Assembly: GCF_013266695.1 (NCBI RefSeq)
Contig: NZ_JABRXF010000003.1
Coordinates: 186,001-250,000 of the forward strand
DNA from: Hongsoonwoonella zoysiae
GTDB taxonomy: Bacteria > Pseudomonadota > Alphaproteobacteria > Rhizobiales > Stappiaceae
DNA: 64,000 bases
Direction: 5' to 3'
The notes beneath the pieces are model-generated. The model was not told the origin of the DNA. It saw nothing but the letters and a program-made list of their open reading frames with translations, and did no database searches. This document shows, one piece after another, positions 35,548-45,616 of the stretch. Numbering within the stretch: the first letter of the stretch is position 1; each line of letters opens with the position of its first letter. A program made the position numbers and the translations under genes.

Positions 35548-36513
35548 ATGGAGCCAGTTCAAATTCCGCATCGGGGACCCAGTGAATTGAACCCCATACC
35601 ACCGATCGATCTCGCCGACCTCAGGGTATTGGTGGCTCTCGCCGATTTTCGACATTTCGCCAAGGCGGCCGATGCCTGCAACCTTTCCCAACCCGCCCTA
35701 TCCGCGCGAATTCGGAAAATGGAACATGCCCTTGGCACGCCGCTGGTGGAGCGCAGCCGGCGCTTTGAAGGCTTCACGACCGCGGGAGAGCGGGTATTGG
35801 CGCGAGCCAGGCAGCTTATGAACGACGTCGACGGCCTTGTGCAGGACGCCAAATCCGGAGAGAGGCTGGGCGGACTGCTTCGCATCGGGGTAATCCCGAC
35901 CGCGACGCCGCTTGCAGGCGTGCTTGCCTCTTCGATTTCCGCCATTCATCCGAACATTCGTTTGCGCGCATCGAGCCTGTCGTCGCGCGCGATCGATCAG
36001 GGGCTGAAGGAATTTGCGCTTGACGCAGGTATCACCTATCTCAACAACGAGCCCATTCCCGATGTAAAAGCGTTGCCCCTGGCGAGGGAACGATATTGCC
36101 TGGTGGGCGCTCCCGCGCTTTTGGGAGAAGACACGACCCCGGCGGAATGGAGCGACCTTGCAAACGTTCCCCTGGCGCTCATGACGCCGGACATGCAAAA
36201 CAGGCGCATCCTTAACCGCGCGTTTTCGGATGCCGGTATAGAACCGAACGTGGATTTCGAAGCCAACAGCTTCCTGGCGATCGTCAGCCGGGCGAGCGCG
36301 GGCGACGTTGCGGCGATCCTTCCTCGGGCCATGGCCGACATGGTTTGCATCGGCGGCCTTGCCCGGCGCGATCTCGCGGACCTTGCGGTGCAGCCGGTGA
36401 TCGGCTTGATTGCGGCGCGGCGCGAGCCGCTTTTGCCGCTAGTTTCGGCACTATGGTCGCGCGCCGCCGCCAATGTCGCCGAATCCGGCCTTGCGTCTGA
36501 TAACGCGACATGA
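35548..36513 (+). CDS. LysR-family regulator, probably of formate dehydrogenase
   Basis: A 321-residue LysR protein. The winged helix is LRVLVALADFRHFAKAADACNLSQPALSARIRKME, followed by a standard effector domain (LRIGVIPTATPLAGVLASSI). It lies 84 bp upstream of the formate dehydrogenase genes on the same strand, the arrangement of FdsR/FdhR-like regulators, so formate or related control is a fair inference. The ATG at 35548 has no strong ribosome site, and a TTG at 35587 is an alternative that starts closer to the usual LysR N terminus. Confidence 0.85.
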   Translation: MEPVQIPHRGPSELNPIPPIDLADLRVLVALADFRHFAKAADACNLSQPALSARIRKMEHALGTPLVERSRRFEGFTTAGERVLARARQLMNDVDGLVQDAKSGERLGGLLRIGVIPTATPLAGVLASSISAIHPNIRLRASSLSSRAIDQGLKEFALDAGITYLNNEPIPDVKALPLARERYCLVGAPALLGEDTTPAEWSDLANVPLALMTPDMQNRRILNRAFSDAGIEPNVDFEANSFLAIVSRASAGDVAAILPRAMADMVCIGGLARRDLADLAVQPVIGLIAARREPLLPLVSALWSRAAANVAESGLASDNAT

Positions 36514-36597
36514 TCGATTGATCGGCATAAACGATTTGCCATTTTCGCATGTGGCGATCTTTTAGGGCTTTCGACCAGTTCGGGAGGATCGAAGGCG

Positions 36598-38277
36598 ATG
36601 CTTGGAGGCAGCCGGGCGGACATCATCAAGAAGTCGTCGCGTCCGAAAGGACGGCAATTGAGCGAGGACGCGATCGAAGAAGTTCGGAGCCTTCTTGGCG
36701 ACGAGCCGCGCCGGCGTGATCTGCTGATCGAATTTCTGCACCGGATTCAGGACCGTCACGGCCATCTGGGCGCGGCCCACCTAAAGGCGCTTGCGGTTGA
36801 AATGCGACTTTCGGAGGCTGAGATCTTCGAAGTGGCGAGCTTCTATCATCACTTCGATATCGTGAAGGATGACGAGGAAGCGCCGGCTCCCGTGACGGTC
36901 AGGGTTTGCGATTCGCTTTCCTGCGAACTGGCCGGCGCGGACAATCTGATCGCGGCGTTGGAAGCGGGCTGCGATCCGGCCAATGTGCGCATCATACGCG
37001 CGCCATGCCAGGGCCGCTGCGCCGAAGCCCCGTCCGCATGTGTCGGCCGACGCGAAGTCGGTTATGCGAGTGTGGATGCCATCGGCCGGATCATCGACGA
37101 AAACGCCATCGGCGCGATCGTCCCCGGCTACATCGATCTTGAGCAATATCGTGCCGAGGGTGGCTATTCACTTTATGAATCCTGCCTGAGAGGCGAGCGC
37201 ACGCCGGAAGAACTTGTCGAAATGCTGTCGGACGCCGGCCTGCGCGGGCTGGGTGGTGCGGGCTTTCCGGCAGGCAAGAAATGGCAGATCGTCCGCTCCT
37301 TCGAGGGACCACGCCTGATGACCGTGAACGGCGACGAGGGCGAACCCGGCACGTTCAAGGACCGCTACTATCTTGAGCGCGATCCGCACCGGATGCTTGA
37401 GGGTGCGCTGGTCGCCGCATGGGCGGTGGAAGCGGAGCGGCTATATATCTACATGCGCGACGAGTACCCCGGCGTTCTTGAAGTCCTGAAGCGGGAGGTC
37501 GAGGCCCTCACCGACGCGGGGCTTTGCGACCTTTGTCCGATCGAGATCCGCCGTGGCGCGGGCGCCTATATCTGCGGCGAGGAAAGCGCCATGATCGAAT
37601 CGATCGAAGGAAAGCGCGGCCTGCCCCGCCACCGCCCACCGTATATCGCCGAAGTGGGCCTGTTCGGCCGCCCGACGCTGAACCACAACGTCGAAACGCT
37701 CTACTGGATACGCACGATCGTGGAGAAAGGGCCCGGCTGGTTCGCAAATCAGGGCAAGGAAGGCCACAAGGGCCTTCGTTCCTTCTCCGTTTCCGGCCGC
37801 GTTGCCGAGCCCGGCGTGAAGATCGTACCTGCCGGCACGTCCATCGACGAATTGATCGAGGCTTGCGGCGGCATGGCGGAGGGCCATGAATTTCGCGCAT
37901 TCCTTCCAGGCGGCGCATCGGGGGGCATCTTTCCCGCATCCATGAGCGACATGCCGCTCGACTTCGGAACGTTTGAGCCGCACGGGGGCTTCGTCGGCTC
38001 CCATGCGGTGGTAATCCTTTCGCACAAGGACGACCTCAAGAAGGCCGCGCTCAATCTTCTGCGGTTCTTCAAGCATGAAAGCTGCGGCCAATGTACGCCC
38101 TGCCGCTCCGGCACGGAGAAAATGGTCGCCGTGCTCGAGGCGGGCGACTGGGATCCAGGCCTTCTTTCCGACCTCGAACAGGTCATGCGCGACGCCTCGA
38201 TCTGCGGACTCGGTCAGGCCGCGCCAAATCCCGTCCGTTCGGTTCTCAGGATCATGCAGGAGGAGGCTGGCCAATGA
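36598..38277 (+). CDS. NAD-dependent formate dehydrogenase beta subunit (NuoE-NuoF fusion)
   Basis: Diaphorase subunit that passes electrons from formate oxidation to NAD+. The 559-residue chain fuses a NuoE-like part (residues about 20-170, with a 2Fe-2S set in RVCDSLSCEL and CQGRCAEAPSACV) to a NuoF-like part with the NADH/FMN sites GLRGLGGAGFPAGKKW, GDEGEPGTFKDR and ICGEESAMIESIEGKRG. The 4Fe-4S ligands are in ESCGQCTPCRSG and the later ICGLGQ. This two-subunit layout matches FDH1 of Methylobacterium extorquens, a cytoplasmic, oxygen-tolerant enzyme. GGAGG precedes the start. The stop overlaps the alpha-subunit start (ATGA). Confidence 0.93.
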   Translation: MLGGSRADIIKKSSRPKGRQLSEDAIEEVRSLLGDEPRRRDLLIEFLHRIQDRHGHLGAAHLKALAVEMRLSEAEIFEVASFYHHFDIVKDDEEAPAPVTVRVCDSLSCELAGADNLIAALEAGCDPANVRIIRAPCQGRCAEAPSACVGRREVGYASVDAIGRIIDENAIGAIVPGYIDLEQYRAEGGYSLYESCLRGERTPEELVEMLSDAGLRGLGGAGFPAGKKWQIVRSFEGPRLMTVNGDEGEPGTFKDRYYLERDPHRMLEGALVAAWAVEAERLYIYMRDEYPGVLEVLKREVEALTDAGLCDLCPIEIRRGAGAYICGEESAMIESIEGKRGLPRHRPPYIAEVGLFGRPTLNHNVETLYWIRTIVEKGPGWFANQGKEGHKGLRSFSVSGRVAEPGVKIVPAGTSIDELIEACGGMAEGHEFRAFLPGGASGGIFPASMSDMPLDFGTFEPHGGFVGSHAVVILSHKDDLKKAALNLLRFFKHESCGQCTPCRSGTEKMVAVLEAGDWDPGLLSDLEQVMRDASICGLGQAAPNPVRSVLRIMQEEAGQ

Positions 38278-41087
38278 GCGACAAGATCCGCTTCACGCTC
38301 GACGGCCGCGACGTCGAGGCAAGCCCGGGCGAAAGCATCTGGGAAGTTGCCAAACGCGAAGGCATCGCGATACCCCACCTCTGTCACAAGGACGCGCCGG
38401 GCTATCGTTCCGACGGTAATTGCCGCGCCTGCATGGTGGAGATCGAGGGCGAGCGCGTCCTCGCCGCCTCCTGCCAGAGAAAGGCAGCGGAAGGGCTGAA
38501 CGTAACCACGGCGGGCGAGCGCGCCACGAAGGCGCGCGAGATGGTATTCGAGCTCCTGATGGCCGACATGCCGGAGAAGAATGCCGCCCCCGACCCCGAG
38601 GCAGACTTCTGGAAATGGTCGGATCGTCTTGGCGTTACCGGTTCGCGTTACGCAAGCCGCTTCGGCGATAATGGTGAGAGCGGAGACGGTCACGCACCAA
38701 CCCCGCGCGAAGCCCGGATCGACGCCAGCCACCCGGCGATCGCCGTCAATCTCGACGCCTGCATCGCCTGTGGCCTGTGCGAGCGCGCCTGCCGAGAAGT
38801 TCAAGTGAACGATGTCATTGGCATGGGCTTTCGCGGCGGCGAAACGAGACCGGTGTTCGACCTCTCCGACCCGATGGGCGGCTCCACCTGCGTTGCCTGC
38901 GGGGAATGCGTGCAGGCCTGCCCGACGGGAGCGCTTTTCGAAAAGAGCCTGATGGACGAACAGGCGCGAAAGCGCACGATCTACCCCGACAAGGTGGTGG
39001 ATACGCTCTGCCCCTTCTGCGGCGTCGGCTGCCAGACGCGTGTCTACGTAAAGGACGACAGGATCGTCCAAGTGGACGGGCGCAATGGCCCGGCGAACGA
39101 AAACCGCCTTTGTGTGAAAGGCCGCTTCGGTTTCGACTATGTGCGCCATCCGCACCGGCTGACAAAGCCGCTGATCCGCCGCGACGACGCGCCAAAGGAC
39201 GGTGCTATGATGCTCAACCCGGCCAACCCCTGGGAGGTGTTTCGCGAGGCGAGCTGGGAGGAAGCGCTTGATCGTGCTGCGCTCGGCCTGTCGAGAACGA
39301 TCAACAGCCGTGGCGGAAGTGCTCTTGCCGGCTTCGGCTCGGCAAAAGGCTCCAACGAAGAGGCCTATCTATTCCAGAAGCTCGTACGCCAGGGCTTCGG
39401 CACGAACAATGTCGATCACTGCACACGGCTTTGCCATGCCTCATCCGTCGCAGCCCTTATGGAGGGCGTGGGCTCAGGTGCGGTTTCCGCTCCCTTCAAT
39501 GCGGCCAATGAAGCCGACTGCATGATCGTCATCGGCGCCCGGCCCGCGCAGAACCACCCCGTTGCCGCCACCTATCTCAAGCAGGCGGCCAAGCGCGGCG
39601 CGACGCTGATCGTCATGGACCCGCGCGGCCAGAACCTCATGCGCCACGCCAAATACGGCCTTCAGTTCAAGCCGGGCACGGATGTGGCGATGCTCAACGC
39701 GATGATCCACACGATCATCGAGGAAAATCTCTACGACGAGCAATACATCCAGGCGAATGTCGAGGGCTTCGAGGCGCTGAAGGAGAAGGTCAGGGATTTC
39801 TCTCCCGAAAGCATGGCCGCCGTTTGCGGTATCGACGCGGATACGCTTCGCGCGGTTGCCCGCGAATATGCGACGAGCCCGCGTTCCATCATCTTCTGGG
39901 GAATGGGCATTTCGCAGCACGTTCATGGAACGGACAATGCCCGCTGCCTGATCGCGCTTGCTCTGATTACCGGCCAGGTGGGGCGCCCGGGCACGGGTCT
40001 TCACCCCTTGCGTGGACAAAACAACGTGCAAGGCGCGTCCGACGCGGGACTAATTCCCATGGTCTTTCCGGACTACAAATCGGTGGAAGATGCCGACATC
40101 CGCGCGAAATACGAGGACGCCTGGGGCCGCACGCTCGATCCCGCTCGCGGCCTGACGGTCGTGGAAATCATGGATGCGATCCATGAAGGCAGGATCAGCG
40201 CCATGTACATCATGGGCGAAAACCCGGCCATGTCCGATCCCGATCAGATTCACGCCCGCGAGGCGCTCGCCAAGCTCGATCACCTGGTCGTGCAGGATAT
40301 TTTCCTGACCGAAACCGCATGGCACGCCGACGTGGTGCTTCCAGCCTCCGCCCATGCGGAGAAGACGGGCACATTCACGAACACCAACCGGCAGGTACAG
40401 CTCGGCCGCCCGGCGCTCGATCTGCCGGGCGAAGCGCGCCAGGACTGGGAGTTGATCGTCGAGATCGCCAGGCGCATCGGGCTGGATTGGAACTATGCCG
40501 ACATCGGCGAGGTCTATACCGAGATGGCGTCCATGATGCCTTCGCTCGACCACATCACATGGGAGCGGCTGCTCAGGGAGGAATGCGTCACCTATCCTGC
40601 GACCTCGGACGACGGACCGGGCACGGAAATCCTGTTCGCGCAAGGCTTCCCGACCAAGTCGGGCAAGGGCAGGATCGTTCCGGCCGACCTTCTTCCGCCG
40701 GATGAAGTGCCTGACGACACCTATCCGCTGGTACTGACCACGGGGCGCCTGCTCGAGCATTGGCACACCGGCGCAATGACCCGCCGCTCAGCGGCACTTT
40801 CAGCGATCGAGCCGGAGGCGACGGCGGCCATGAACCCTCACGAAATCCGCAAGCGCGGCTTACGGGCGGGCGAACCGGTCACCGTCACGACACGGCGCGG
40901 CTCGATTACGGCTCTCCTGCGCGAAGACCGGGAAGTCGCCGACGGGATGGTTTTCATCCCCTTCTGCTTTGTGGAAGCACCGGCAAACCGGCTGACGAAC
41001 CCGCAACTTGATCCTTTCGGAAAGATCCCGGAGTTCAAATACTGCGCTGTCCGCGTCGACCAGATGAGAGCCGAAGCGGCGGAATAG
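38274..41087 (+). CDS. NAD-dependent formate dehydrogenase alpha subunit (Mo/W)
   Basis: Catalytic subunit, 937 residues, oxidising formate to CO2 at a molybdenum- or tungsten-bis-MGD centre. The N-terminal 2Fe-2S domain has CHKDAPGYRSDGNCRAC, followed by two 4Fe-4S sets (CIACGLCERAC, CVACGECVQACP) and the CPFCGVGC cluster of the molybdopterin domain. The metal-ligand cysteine with its adjacent catalytic histidine is in CTRLCHASSV, so this is a Cys, not selenocysteine, enzyme. The start at 38274 overlaps the beta stop. FDH1-type enzymes often carry tungsten, but the metal cannot be read from sequence. No fdhD or small delta subunit follows. Confidence 0.94.
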   Translation: MSDKIRFTLDGRDVEASPGESIWEVAKREGIAIPHLCHKDAPGYRSDGNCRACMVEIEGERVLAASCQRKAAEGLNVTTAGERATKAREMVFELLMADMPEKNAAPDPEADFWKWSDRLGVTGSRYASRFGDNGESGDGHAPTPREARIDASHPAIAVNLDACIACGLCERACREVQVNDVIGMGFRGGETRPVFDLSDPMGGSTCVACGECVQACPTGALFEKSLMDEQARKRTIYPDKVVDTLCPFCGVGCQTRVYVKDDRIVQVDGRNGPANENRLCVKGRFGFDYVRHPHRLTKPLIRRDDAPKDGAMMLNPANPWEVFREASWEEALDRAALGLSRTINSRGGSALAGFGSAKGSNEEAYLFQKLVRQGFGTNNVDHCTRLCHASSVAALMEGVGSGAVSAPFNAANEADCMIVIGARPAQNHPVAATYLKQAAKRGATLIVMDPRGQNLMRHAKYGLQFKPGTDVAMLNAMIHTIIEENLYDEQYIQANVEGFEALKEKVRDFSPESMAAVCGIDADTLRAVAREYATSPRSIIFWGMGISQHVHGTDNARCLIALALITGQVGRPGTGLHPLRGQNNVQGASDAGLIPMVFPDYKSVEDADIRAKYEDAWGRTLDPARGLTVVEIMDAIHEGRISAMYIMGENPAMSDPDQIHAREALAKLDHLVVQDIFLTETAWHADVVLPASAHAEKTGTFTNTNRQVQLGRPALDLPGEARQDWELIVEIARRIGLDWNYADIGEVYTEMASMMPSLDHITWERLLREECVTYPATSDDGPGTEILFAQGFPTKSGKGRIVPADLLPPDEVPDDTYPLVLTTGRLLEHWHTGAMTRRSAALSAIEPEATAAMNPHEIRKRGLRAGEPVTVTTRRGSITALLREDREVADGMVFIPFCFVEAPANRLTNPQLDPFGKIPEFKYCAVRVDQMRAEAAE

Positions 41088-41099
41088 ACGGCAAAATCC

Positions 41100-41131
41100 C
41101 CCGCATTCAGGCGATTTTGCCTGAATGCGGG
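41100..41131. terminator. Bidirectional hairpin between formate dehydrogenase and dodecin
   Basis: A perfect 13-bp stem (CCCGCATTCAGGC, loop GATTTT, GCCTGAATGCGGG) lies 12 bases past the alpha-subunit stop. Short T stretches follow within 10 bases on both strands. Confidence 0.7.
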
Positions 41132-41194
41132 CGGCCCATTTTCATCGACTGGCGATCGAACGGCTCTCTTCCCGGTCGACTGCAGGATCCTGCC

Positions 41195-41395
41195 TCAATC
41201 AAGCATGAATGAGATCTTCGCGTTGATGCGATAGGTCTTGATCTGGTTGTTGTCGACGGACGCCTCGAAATTCTTGATGTAGATCGATTTGATGCCGCGT
41301 AGGGTTTTCGCCGCATCTGAAACGGCGTTTTGCGCAGCGTCTTCCCAGCTCTTGTCGGATTCTGCGAGGACTTCGACTACCTTTAGCATGGACAT
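41195..41395 (-). CDS. Dodecin, flavin-storage protein
   Basis: A 66-residue dodecin. These proteins form hollow dodecamers that bind flavins (and CoA in some) and serve as storage or quenching devices. The pattern KVVEVLAESDKSWEDAAQNAV, the flavin-sandwiching tryptophan in that block and the central SIYIKNFEASVDNNQIKTYRIN fit the family, as does the length. AAGGAGA lies 6 bases before the ATG. It is convergent with the flavin-dependent formate dehydrogenase operon and divergent from the MscS gene. It has its own promoter. Confidence 0.92.
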   Translation of the reverse strand: MSMLKVVEVLAESDKSWEDAAQNAVSDAAKTLRGIKSIYIKNFEASVDNNQIKTYRINAKISFMLD

Positions 41396-41546
41396 GACGC
41401 TCTCCTTTTGAGTGCCCCCCGGCCAGAACGCTTCATATTTGACCTTTTATCGCGCCGTCGCACAATCTTTCTCGCTAAATTTTCGTCACGCCCTAGCTCT
41501 AACAAGTTAAACCAACAGGCAATCAGAACGACCAAGCGGAAAAAAG

Positions 41547-43880
41547 ATGCGAATTTCGAGAACTATTGAAAGATCCAACGGCGTAAAGGTCTTCTTATTA
41601 TTGATTACGGGAATTTTGGCAGCCGCTCTGACGCCGGGCGAAGCTACCGCTCAACTTCTACCCACACAGCCGTCAGCCGATCAGCAGCAGGGCGCGAGCG
41701 ACGGCGAGGTCATGCAGCAGTTTATCGACGTTCTACGGGATGATCGGAAACGCCAGGTTCTGATCGAAAGCCTGGAGGCGGCGACGAAAGGCGAAGCGAC
41801 ACAGGAAACAGGGCGCAGCGCCATTGAGGAAGTGCCGCTCACCTTCGGCCGGAAAATTGCAGACTACACGCAGAAAGCGGCGGAAACCGCACTTGCCAGG
41901 GCGCAATTCTTCTGGCTGCACCTCAAGACCGCTCCTGCCGCCCTTTCGGCGCTGGATGGCGACCAGATCGGCGTGATCCTGGATGCATTGCGCGATCTTG
42001 CGCTCGTCATCGTCACGACCTACGCGATTTTCATCGTCCTCAGAACGCTGGCAAAACGTATCTATCATTCCCTGGGAAGGGTCGCGTCGGCTTCCGATAC
42101 GCTCAGGACCCTCGCACTCGCCGCCGGCTCAACCGTTATCGACATTGGCGTCGTCATCCTCGCTTGGGCGAGCGGTTATCTGATCACGCTTCTTTTCTTC
42201 GGCGAATTCGGCTCCATCGGCATCCGCCAGACGCTATACCTCAACGCATTTCTGATCGTCGAACTCATCAAGGTTGCGCTTCGCTTCACCCTTTCGCCGA
42301 CGACCGGCGACCTTCGCCTCATCCCCTTCAGCGATGCCGCGGCGAAAACCATGACGCGCGGGTTTACCGCCATAATCTCCATTCTGGGATACGGGCAGTT
42401 GCTTGTCGTGCCGATCTTCAATCAGAACGTCTCCTTCGCTGCCGGACGGGCCGTTTCCGTCCTGCTCGCCCTTACCGCGATAGGCGTCGCAGCGACCATG
42501 ACGATCCTTTATCGCCGGAAAGTAACGGTTTGGCTCATCGAAAAATCAGAAAACATGGTCCGCGGCGGTTTCGCTCGCGCTCTCGCGCGGCGCTGGCATT
42601 TGGCGACTCTTACCTATCTCATCTTTCTGGCCGCAATCGTCCTTGCGCAGCCGGGCGGCGTGCTGATCCCCGTGCTTTACGCGAGTTTTCAGGTCTTGGC
42701 AGGTTTCATGGCCGGGTTTGCCATTTCCGGCTGGATCGCAGGCGCGGTAAGCCGCGGGATCGAGCTGCCGGACTCTGTGAACCAGAGGTTGCCGCTGCTT
42801 GAGCGCCGTTTGAACACCTTCATTCCCCAGGCCCTGACCGTGCTACGCTTCACGATCCTGATTGCCGTCACCGTGTTCGCCCTTCACACGGTCGGCCTTG
42901 TCGACGCGTCCGGATGGCTGCAGTCGCAGATCGGGGTGCGCGCGACTTCGGCACTCATAACCGTGGCGATGATCCTGATCGTCGCCTTCGCGGTGTGGCT
43001 GGCGCTTTCTTCCTGGGTGGACTACCGCACCAACCCGGAATTCGGCAAGGTTCCATCGGCGCGCGAGCAAACGCTTCTCACGCTCCTCAAGAACGCGGCG
43101 ACGATCGCCATCATCGTGATGACGCTGATGTTCACCCTTTCGGAAATCGGCATCAACATCGCCCCGCTTATCGCCTCGGCCGGCGTTCTTGGCCTTGCCA
43201 TCGGCTTCGGCGCGCAGAAACTGGTGCAGGACATCATCACCGGCGTTTTCATTCAGCTCGACAACGCCATCAATGTGGGCGATGTCATCACCGTCGGCGG
43301 CATGACCGGATCGGTGGAGAAGCTTTCCGTTCGTGCCGTCGGCCTGCGTGACGTACATGGCTCATACCACATCATCCCCTTTTCCTCGGTGGATATGGTG
43401 ACGAACTTCATGCGCGATTTCGCCTACCATGTCTGCGACATGGGCATCGCCTATCGCGAGGACCACGACGAAGCACGCAAGGCGATGTTCGACGCATTCG
43501 AAATCCTGCGGGAAGACCAGGAACACTCCCGCGAAATCCTGGGCGATATGGAATGGTTCGGCGTGCAGGCCCTTGGCGACAGCGCTGTCGTACTGCGCTC
43601 TCGCATCAAGACGCGTCCGGGAAAGCAATGGGCAATCGGCCGCGCCTACAACGGCATCTTGAAGAAGGTCTTCGACGAACGCGGCATCGAGATCCCCTTC
43701 CCGCATCAGACGATCTATTTCGGCGAGGACAAAAAGGGCAACGCTCCACCGGCACACATTCGCTTTTCGAGAGAAGACACCCAGGCAAAAATACCGGAAA
43801 AGGAGGACAGTGCATCAAGGACGGTCGATGAGCCCCGCTTGGAGGACGCATCACCCATGGAAGAGAAGGCGCATCAATAA
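41547..43880 (+). CDS. Large MscS-family mechanosensitive channel
   Basis: A 777-residue channel of the YbiO/MscM type. An N-terminal signal (MRISRTIERSNGVKVFLLLI and on) leads to a periplasmic region up to about residue 125. At least ten membrane helices follow. The pore helix and beta domain are visible as LIASAGVLGLAIGFGAQKLVQDIITGVFIQLDNAINVGDVI and the MTGSVEKLSVRAVGLRD segment. The C-terminal cytosolic cage ends in an acidic tail. It protects against hypo-osmotic shock by opening under membrane tension. The gene is monocistronic and divergent from dodecin. Confidence 0.92.
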   Translation: MRISRTIERSNGVKVFLLLITGILAAALTPGEATAQLLPTQPSADQQQGASDGEVMQQFIDVLRDDRKRQVLIESLEAATKGEATQETGRSAIEEVPLTFGRKIADYTQKAAETALARAQFFWLHLKTAPAALSALDGDQIGVILDALRDLALVIVTTYAIFIVLRTLAKRIYHSLGRVASASDTLRTLALAAGSTVIDIGVVILAWASGYLITLLFFGEFGSIGIRQTLYLNAFLIVELIKVALRFTLSPTTGDLRLIPFSDAAAKTMTRGFTAIISILGYGQLLVVPIFNQNVSFAAGRAVSVLLALTAIGVAATMTILYRRKVTVWLIEKSENMVRGGFARALARRWHLATLTYLIFLAAIVLAQPGGVLIPVLYASFQVLAGFMAGFAISGWIAGAVSRGIELPDSVNQRLPLLERRLNTFIPQALTVLRFTILIAVTVFALHTVGLVDASGWLQSQIGVRATSALITVAMILIVAFAVWLALSSWVDYRTNPEFGKVPSAREQTLLTLLKNAATIAIIVMTLMFTLSEIGINIAPLIASAGVLGLAIGFGAQKLVQDIITGVFIQLDNAINVGDVITVGGMTGSVEKLSVRAVGLRDVHGSYHIIPFSSVDMVTNFMRDFAYHVCDMGIAYREDHDEARKAMFDAFEILREDQEHSREILGDMEWFGVQALGDSAVVLRSRIKTRPGKQWAIGRAYNGILKKVFDERGIEIPFPHQTIYFGEDKKGNAPPAHIRFSREDTQAKIPEKEDSASRTVDEPRLEDASPMEEKAHQ

Positions 43881-44091
43881 CGCTTGGTTTATTGCCGGTT
43901 TTTTGGGCATGTCGGGCCAAAAAATATGCAAACCCCGGGTTCTGATACGGCCATTCTCAGGATTGAATTTCCGAATAAAGGTCGAATAGGCGAAAGCCGC
44001 TGCGGCAAATGCAAATCGGCAAGAAACTTGCTCGACATGCCTCGGGTTGAGGACAATACGCGGAAAGGCCGCGAGCCGGATCGGGGAGAGT

Positions 44092-44970
44092 ATGCCGCAG
44101 GCGACCGCCAGAATCGCCGGACAAAAGGCGTTTGAAGACCCGGGTACGGCGGAGTTGACCCCTCCCGCACTTCAGCGTGCGATCGGCGAGGCTCGCATCT
44201 CCTTCAAGAAGCGTGGCGAACGGAGCGCACTTGCCGATCTTTATCAGGCAGGCTCCTGCAAGGTGCGCCTTCCGCGCAGCGTCAATGCGGAACCTGAAGC
44301 CGTTCTCATCAATACGTCCGGCGGCCTGACCGACGGCGACCGGTTTTCCGTGGATGCAAGTTGGCAGGCGTCCTCGAAAGCCACGATCACAACGCAAGCC
44401 TGCGAGCGAATCTACCGTGCACGGGAAGGGAGTGCGGAAGTCGTCAACGCCTTGCACATCGCGGATGGCGCGACCGCGCATTGGCTGCCGCAGGAAACGA
44501 TCCTGTTCGACGGCGGCAGGTTGAAACGCCACGCGACGGTGCGCCTTGAAGGCTCTGCGCGTTTCCTTGGGATCGAGGCGGTCATCCTGGGGCGCCCCGC
44601 CATGGGCGAGACTGTTCGTTCCGGCTACCTTTCCGACAATTGGCGTATCGAACAGGATGGCGAGTTGAGGTTCGTCGACCGGTTCGCGGTTGCCGGCGAT
44701 ATTGCGGCCAAATTCGACCGGCCCGGCTGCGGTGCCGGTGCACGCGCCTTCGCGACACTTCTCTATGCCGACCCCGAAAGCGCTGAAATATGCGAGATAC
44801 TGCGCAGCCTGCGTCCGACATCGGCTGCCGCGTTCGGCTGTACCGATCTCGATGGCATCGTCCTTGCGCGCTTTCTTGCGCCGAACGGACAGGCCTTGAG
44901 GGCGGCTCTCAGGCCCGTGCTGGAAAAGTTTCGCGGCGGCGAAGGCCTGCCGCGCGTATGGATGATGTGA
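44092..44970 (+). CDS. ureD: Urease accessory protein UreD
   Basis: Scaffold protein, 292 residues, that binds apo-urease with UreF and UreG and channels nickel. The beta-sandwich pattern is visible in [47 protein letters not shown] and the late [15 protein letters not shown]. The ATG at 44092 follows GGGGAG; the upstream in-frame region is not family-like. It is the first gene of ureDABCEFG, 25 bp before ureA. Confidence 0.93.
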   Translation: MPQATARIAGQKAFEDPGTAELTPPALQRAIGEARISFKKRGERSALADLYQAGSCKVRLPRSVNAEPEAVLINTSGGLTDGDRFSVDASWQASSKATITTQACERIYRAREGSAEVVNALHIADGATAHWLPQETILFDGGRLKRHATVRLEGSARFLGIEAVILGRPAMGETVRSGYLSDNWRIEQDGELRFVDRFAVAGDIAAKFDRPGCGAGARAFATLLYADPESAEICEILRSLRPTSAAAFGCTDLDGIVLARFLAPNGQALRAALRPVLEKFRGGEGLPRVWMM

Positions 44971-44995
44971 AGCGATTGTAAGGAAGAGGCGAAAA

Positions 44996-45298
44996 ATGAA
45001 CCTCACGCCCCGTGAAAAGGACAAGCTTCTGGTCAGCATGGCCGCCATGGTCGCCCGCCGCAGGCTGGAACGCGGCGTCAAGCTGAACCACCCCGAAGCC
45101 ATCGCGCTGATCACCGATTTCGTCGTGGAAGGCGCGCGTGACGGACGTTCCGTCGCCGATCTCATGGCCGATGGCGCGAAAGTCATCACTCGCGAACAGG
45201 TGATGGAGGGCGTTGCGGAGATGATCCACGATGTCCAGGTGGAGGCGACATTTCCAGACGGTACGAAGCTCGTCACCGTCCATGAACCGATAAGATAG
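44996..45298 (+). CDS. ureA: Urease gamma subunit
   Basis: The 100-residue structural gamma subunit ([22 protein letters not shown] start, [14 protein letters not shown] and VTVHEPIR end). It packs with beta and alpha in the (alpha-beta-gamma)3 enzyme that hydrolyses urea to ammonia and carbamate. It is the usual length and is unfused, as in most bacteria. It lies 9 bp upstream of ureB. Confidence 0.97.
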   Translation: MNLTPREKDKLLVSMAAMVARRRLERGVKLNHPEAIALITDFVVEGARDGRSVADLMADGAKVITREQVMEGVAEMIHDVQVEATFPDGTKLVTVHEPIR

Positions 45299-45307
45299 GA
45301 GCGCGCC

Positions 45308-45616
45308 ATGATCCCCGGAGAAATCATCGCGGCGAGCGGCGAGATCGAGCTGAACGCCGGTCAGCCGACCGTAACCCTTTCCGTCGCCAACACCGGCGAC
45401 CGGCCGGTTCAGGTCGGAAGCCACTATCATTTCTACGAGACCAACCCTGCGCTCGATTTCGACCGCGAAAAAGCGCGCGGGATGCGGCTTGACATTGCCG
45501 CCGGCACCGCCGTGCGTTTCGAGCCCGGCCAGACGCGCGATATCACACTTGTCCCGGTCGCCGGAGCGCGCACGGTCTACGGCTTCAACGCCAGGGTCAT
45601 GGGGGAGCTTGACTGA
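45308..45616 (+). CDS. ureB: Urease beta subunit
   Basis: The 102-residue structural beta subunit, beginning [16 protein letters not shown] and containing [17 protein letters not shown] and GFNARVMG. It is normal in length and separate from gamma. Its TGA stop overlaps the ATG of ureC by one base (TGATG), giving tight translational coupling for subunit balance. Confidence 0.97.
   Translation: MIPGEIIAASGEIELNAGQPTVTLSVANTGDRPVQVGSHYHFYETNPALDFDREKARGMRLDIAAGTAVRFEPGQTRDITLVPVAGARTVYGFNARVMGELD

Noticed and set aside
39400-39470. Selenocysteine codon in the formate dehydrogenase active site
   Set aside because: The active-site codon encodes Cys (CTRLCHASS) and no in-frame TGA is present.
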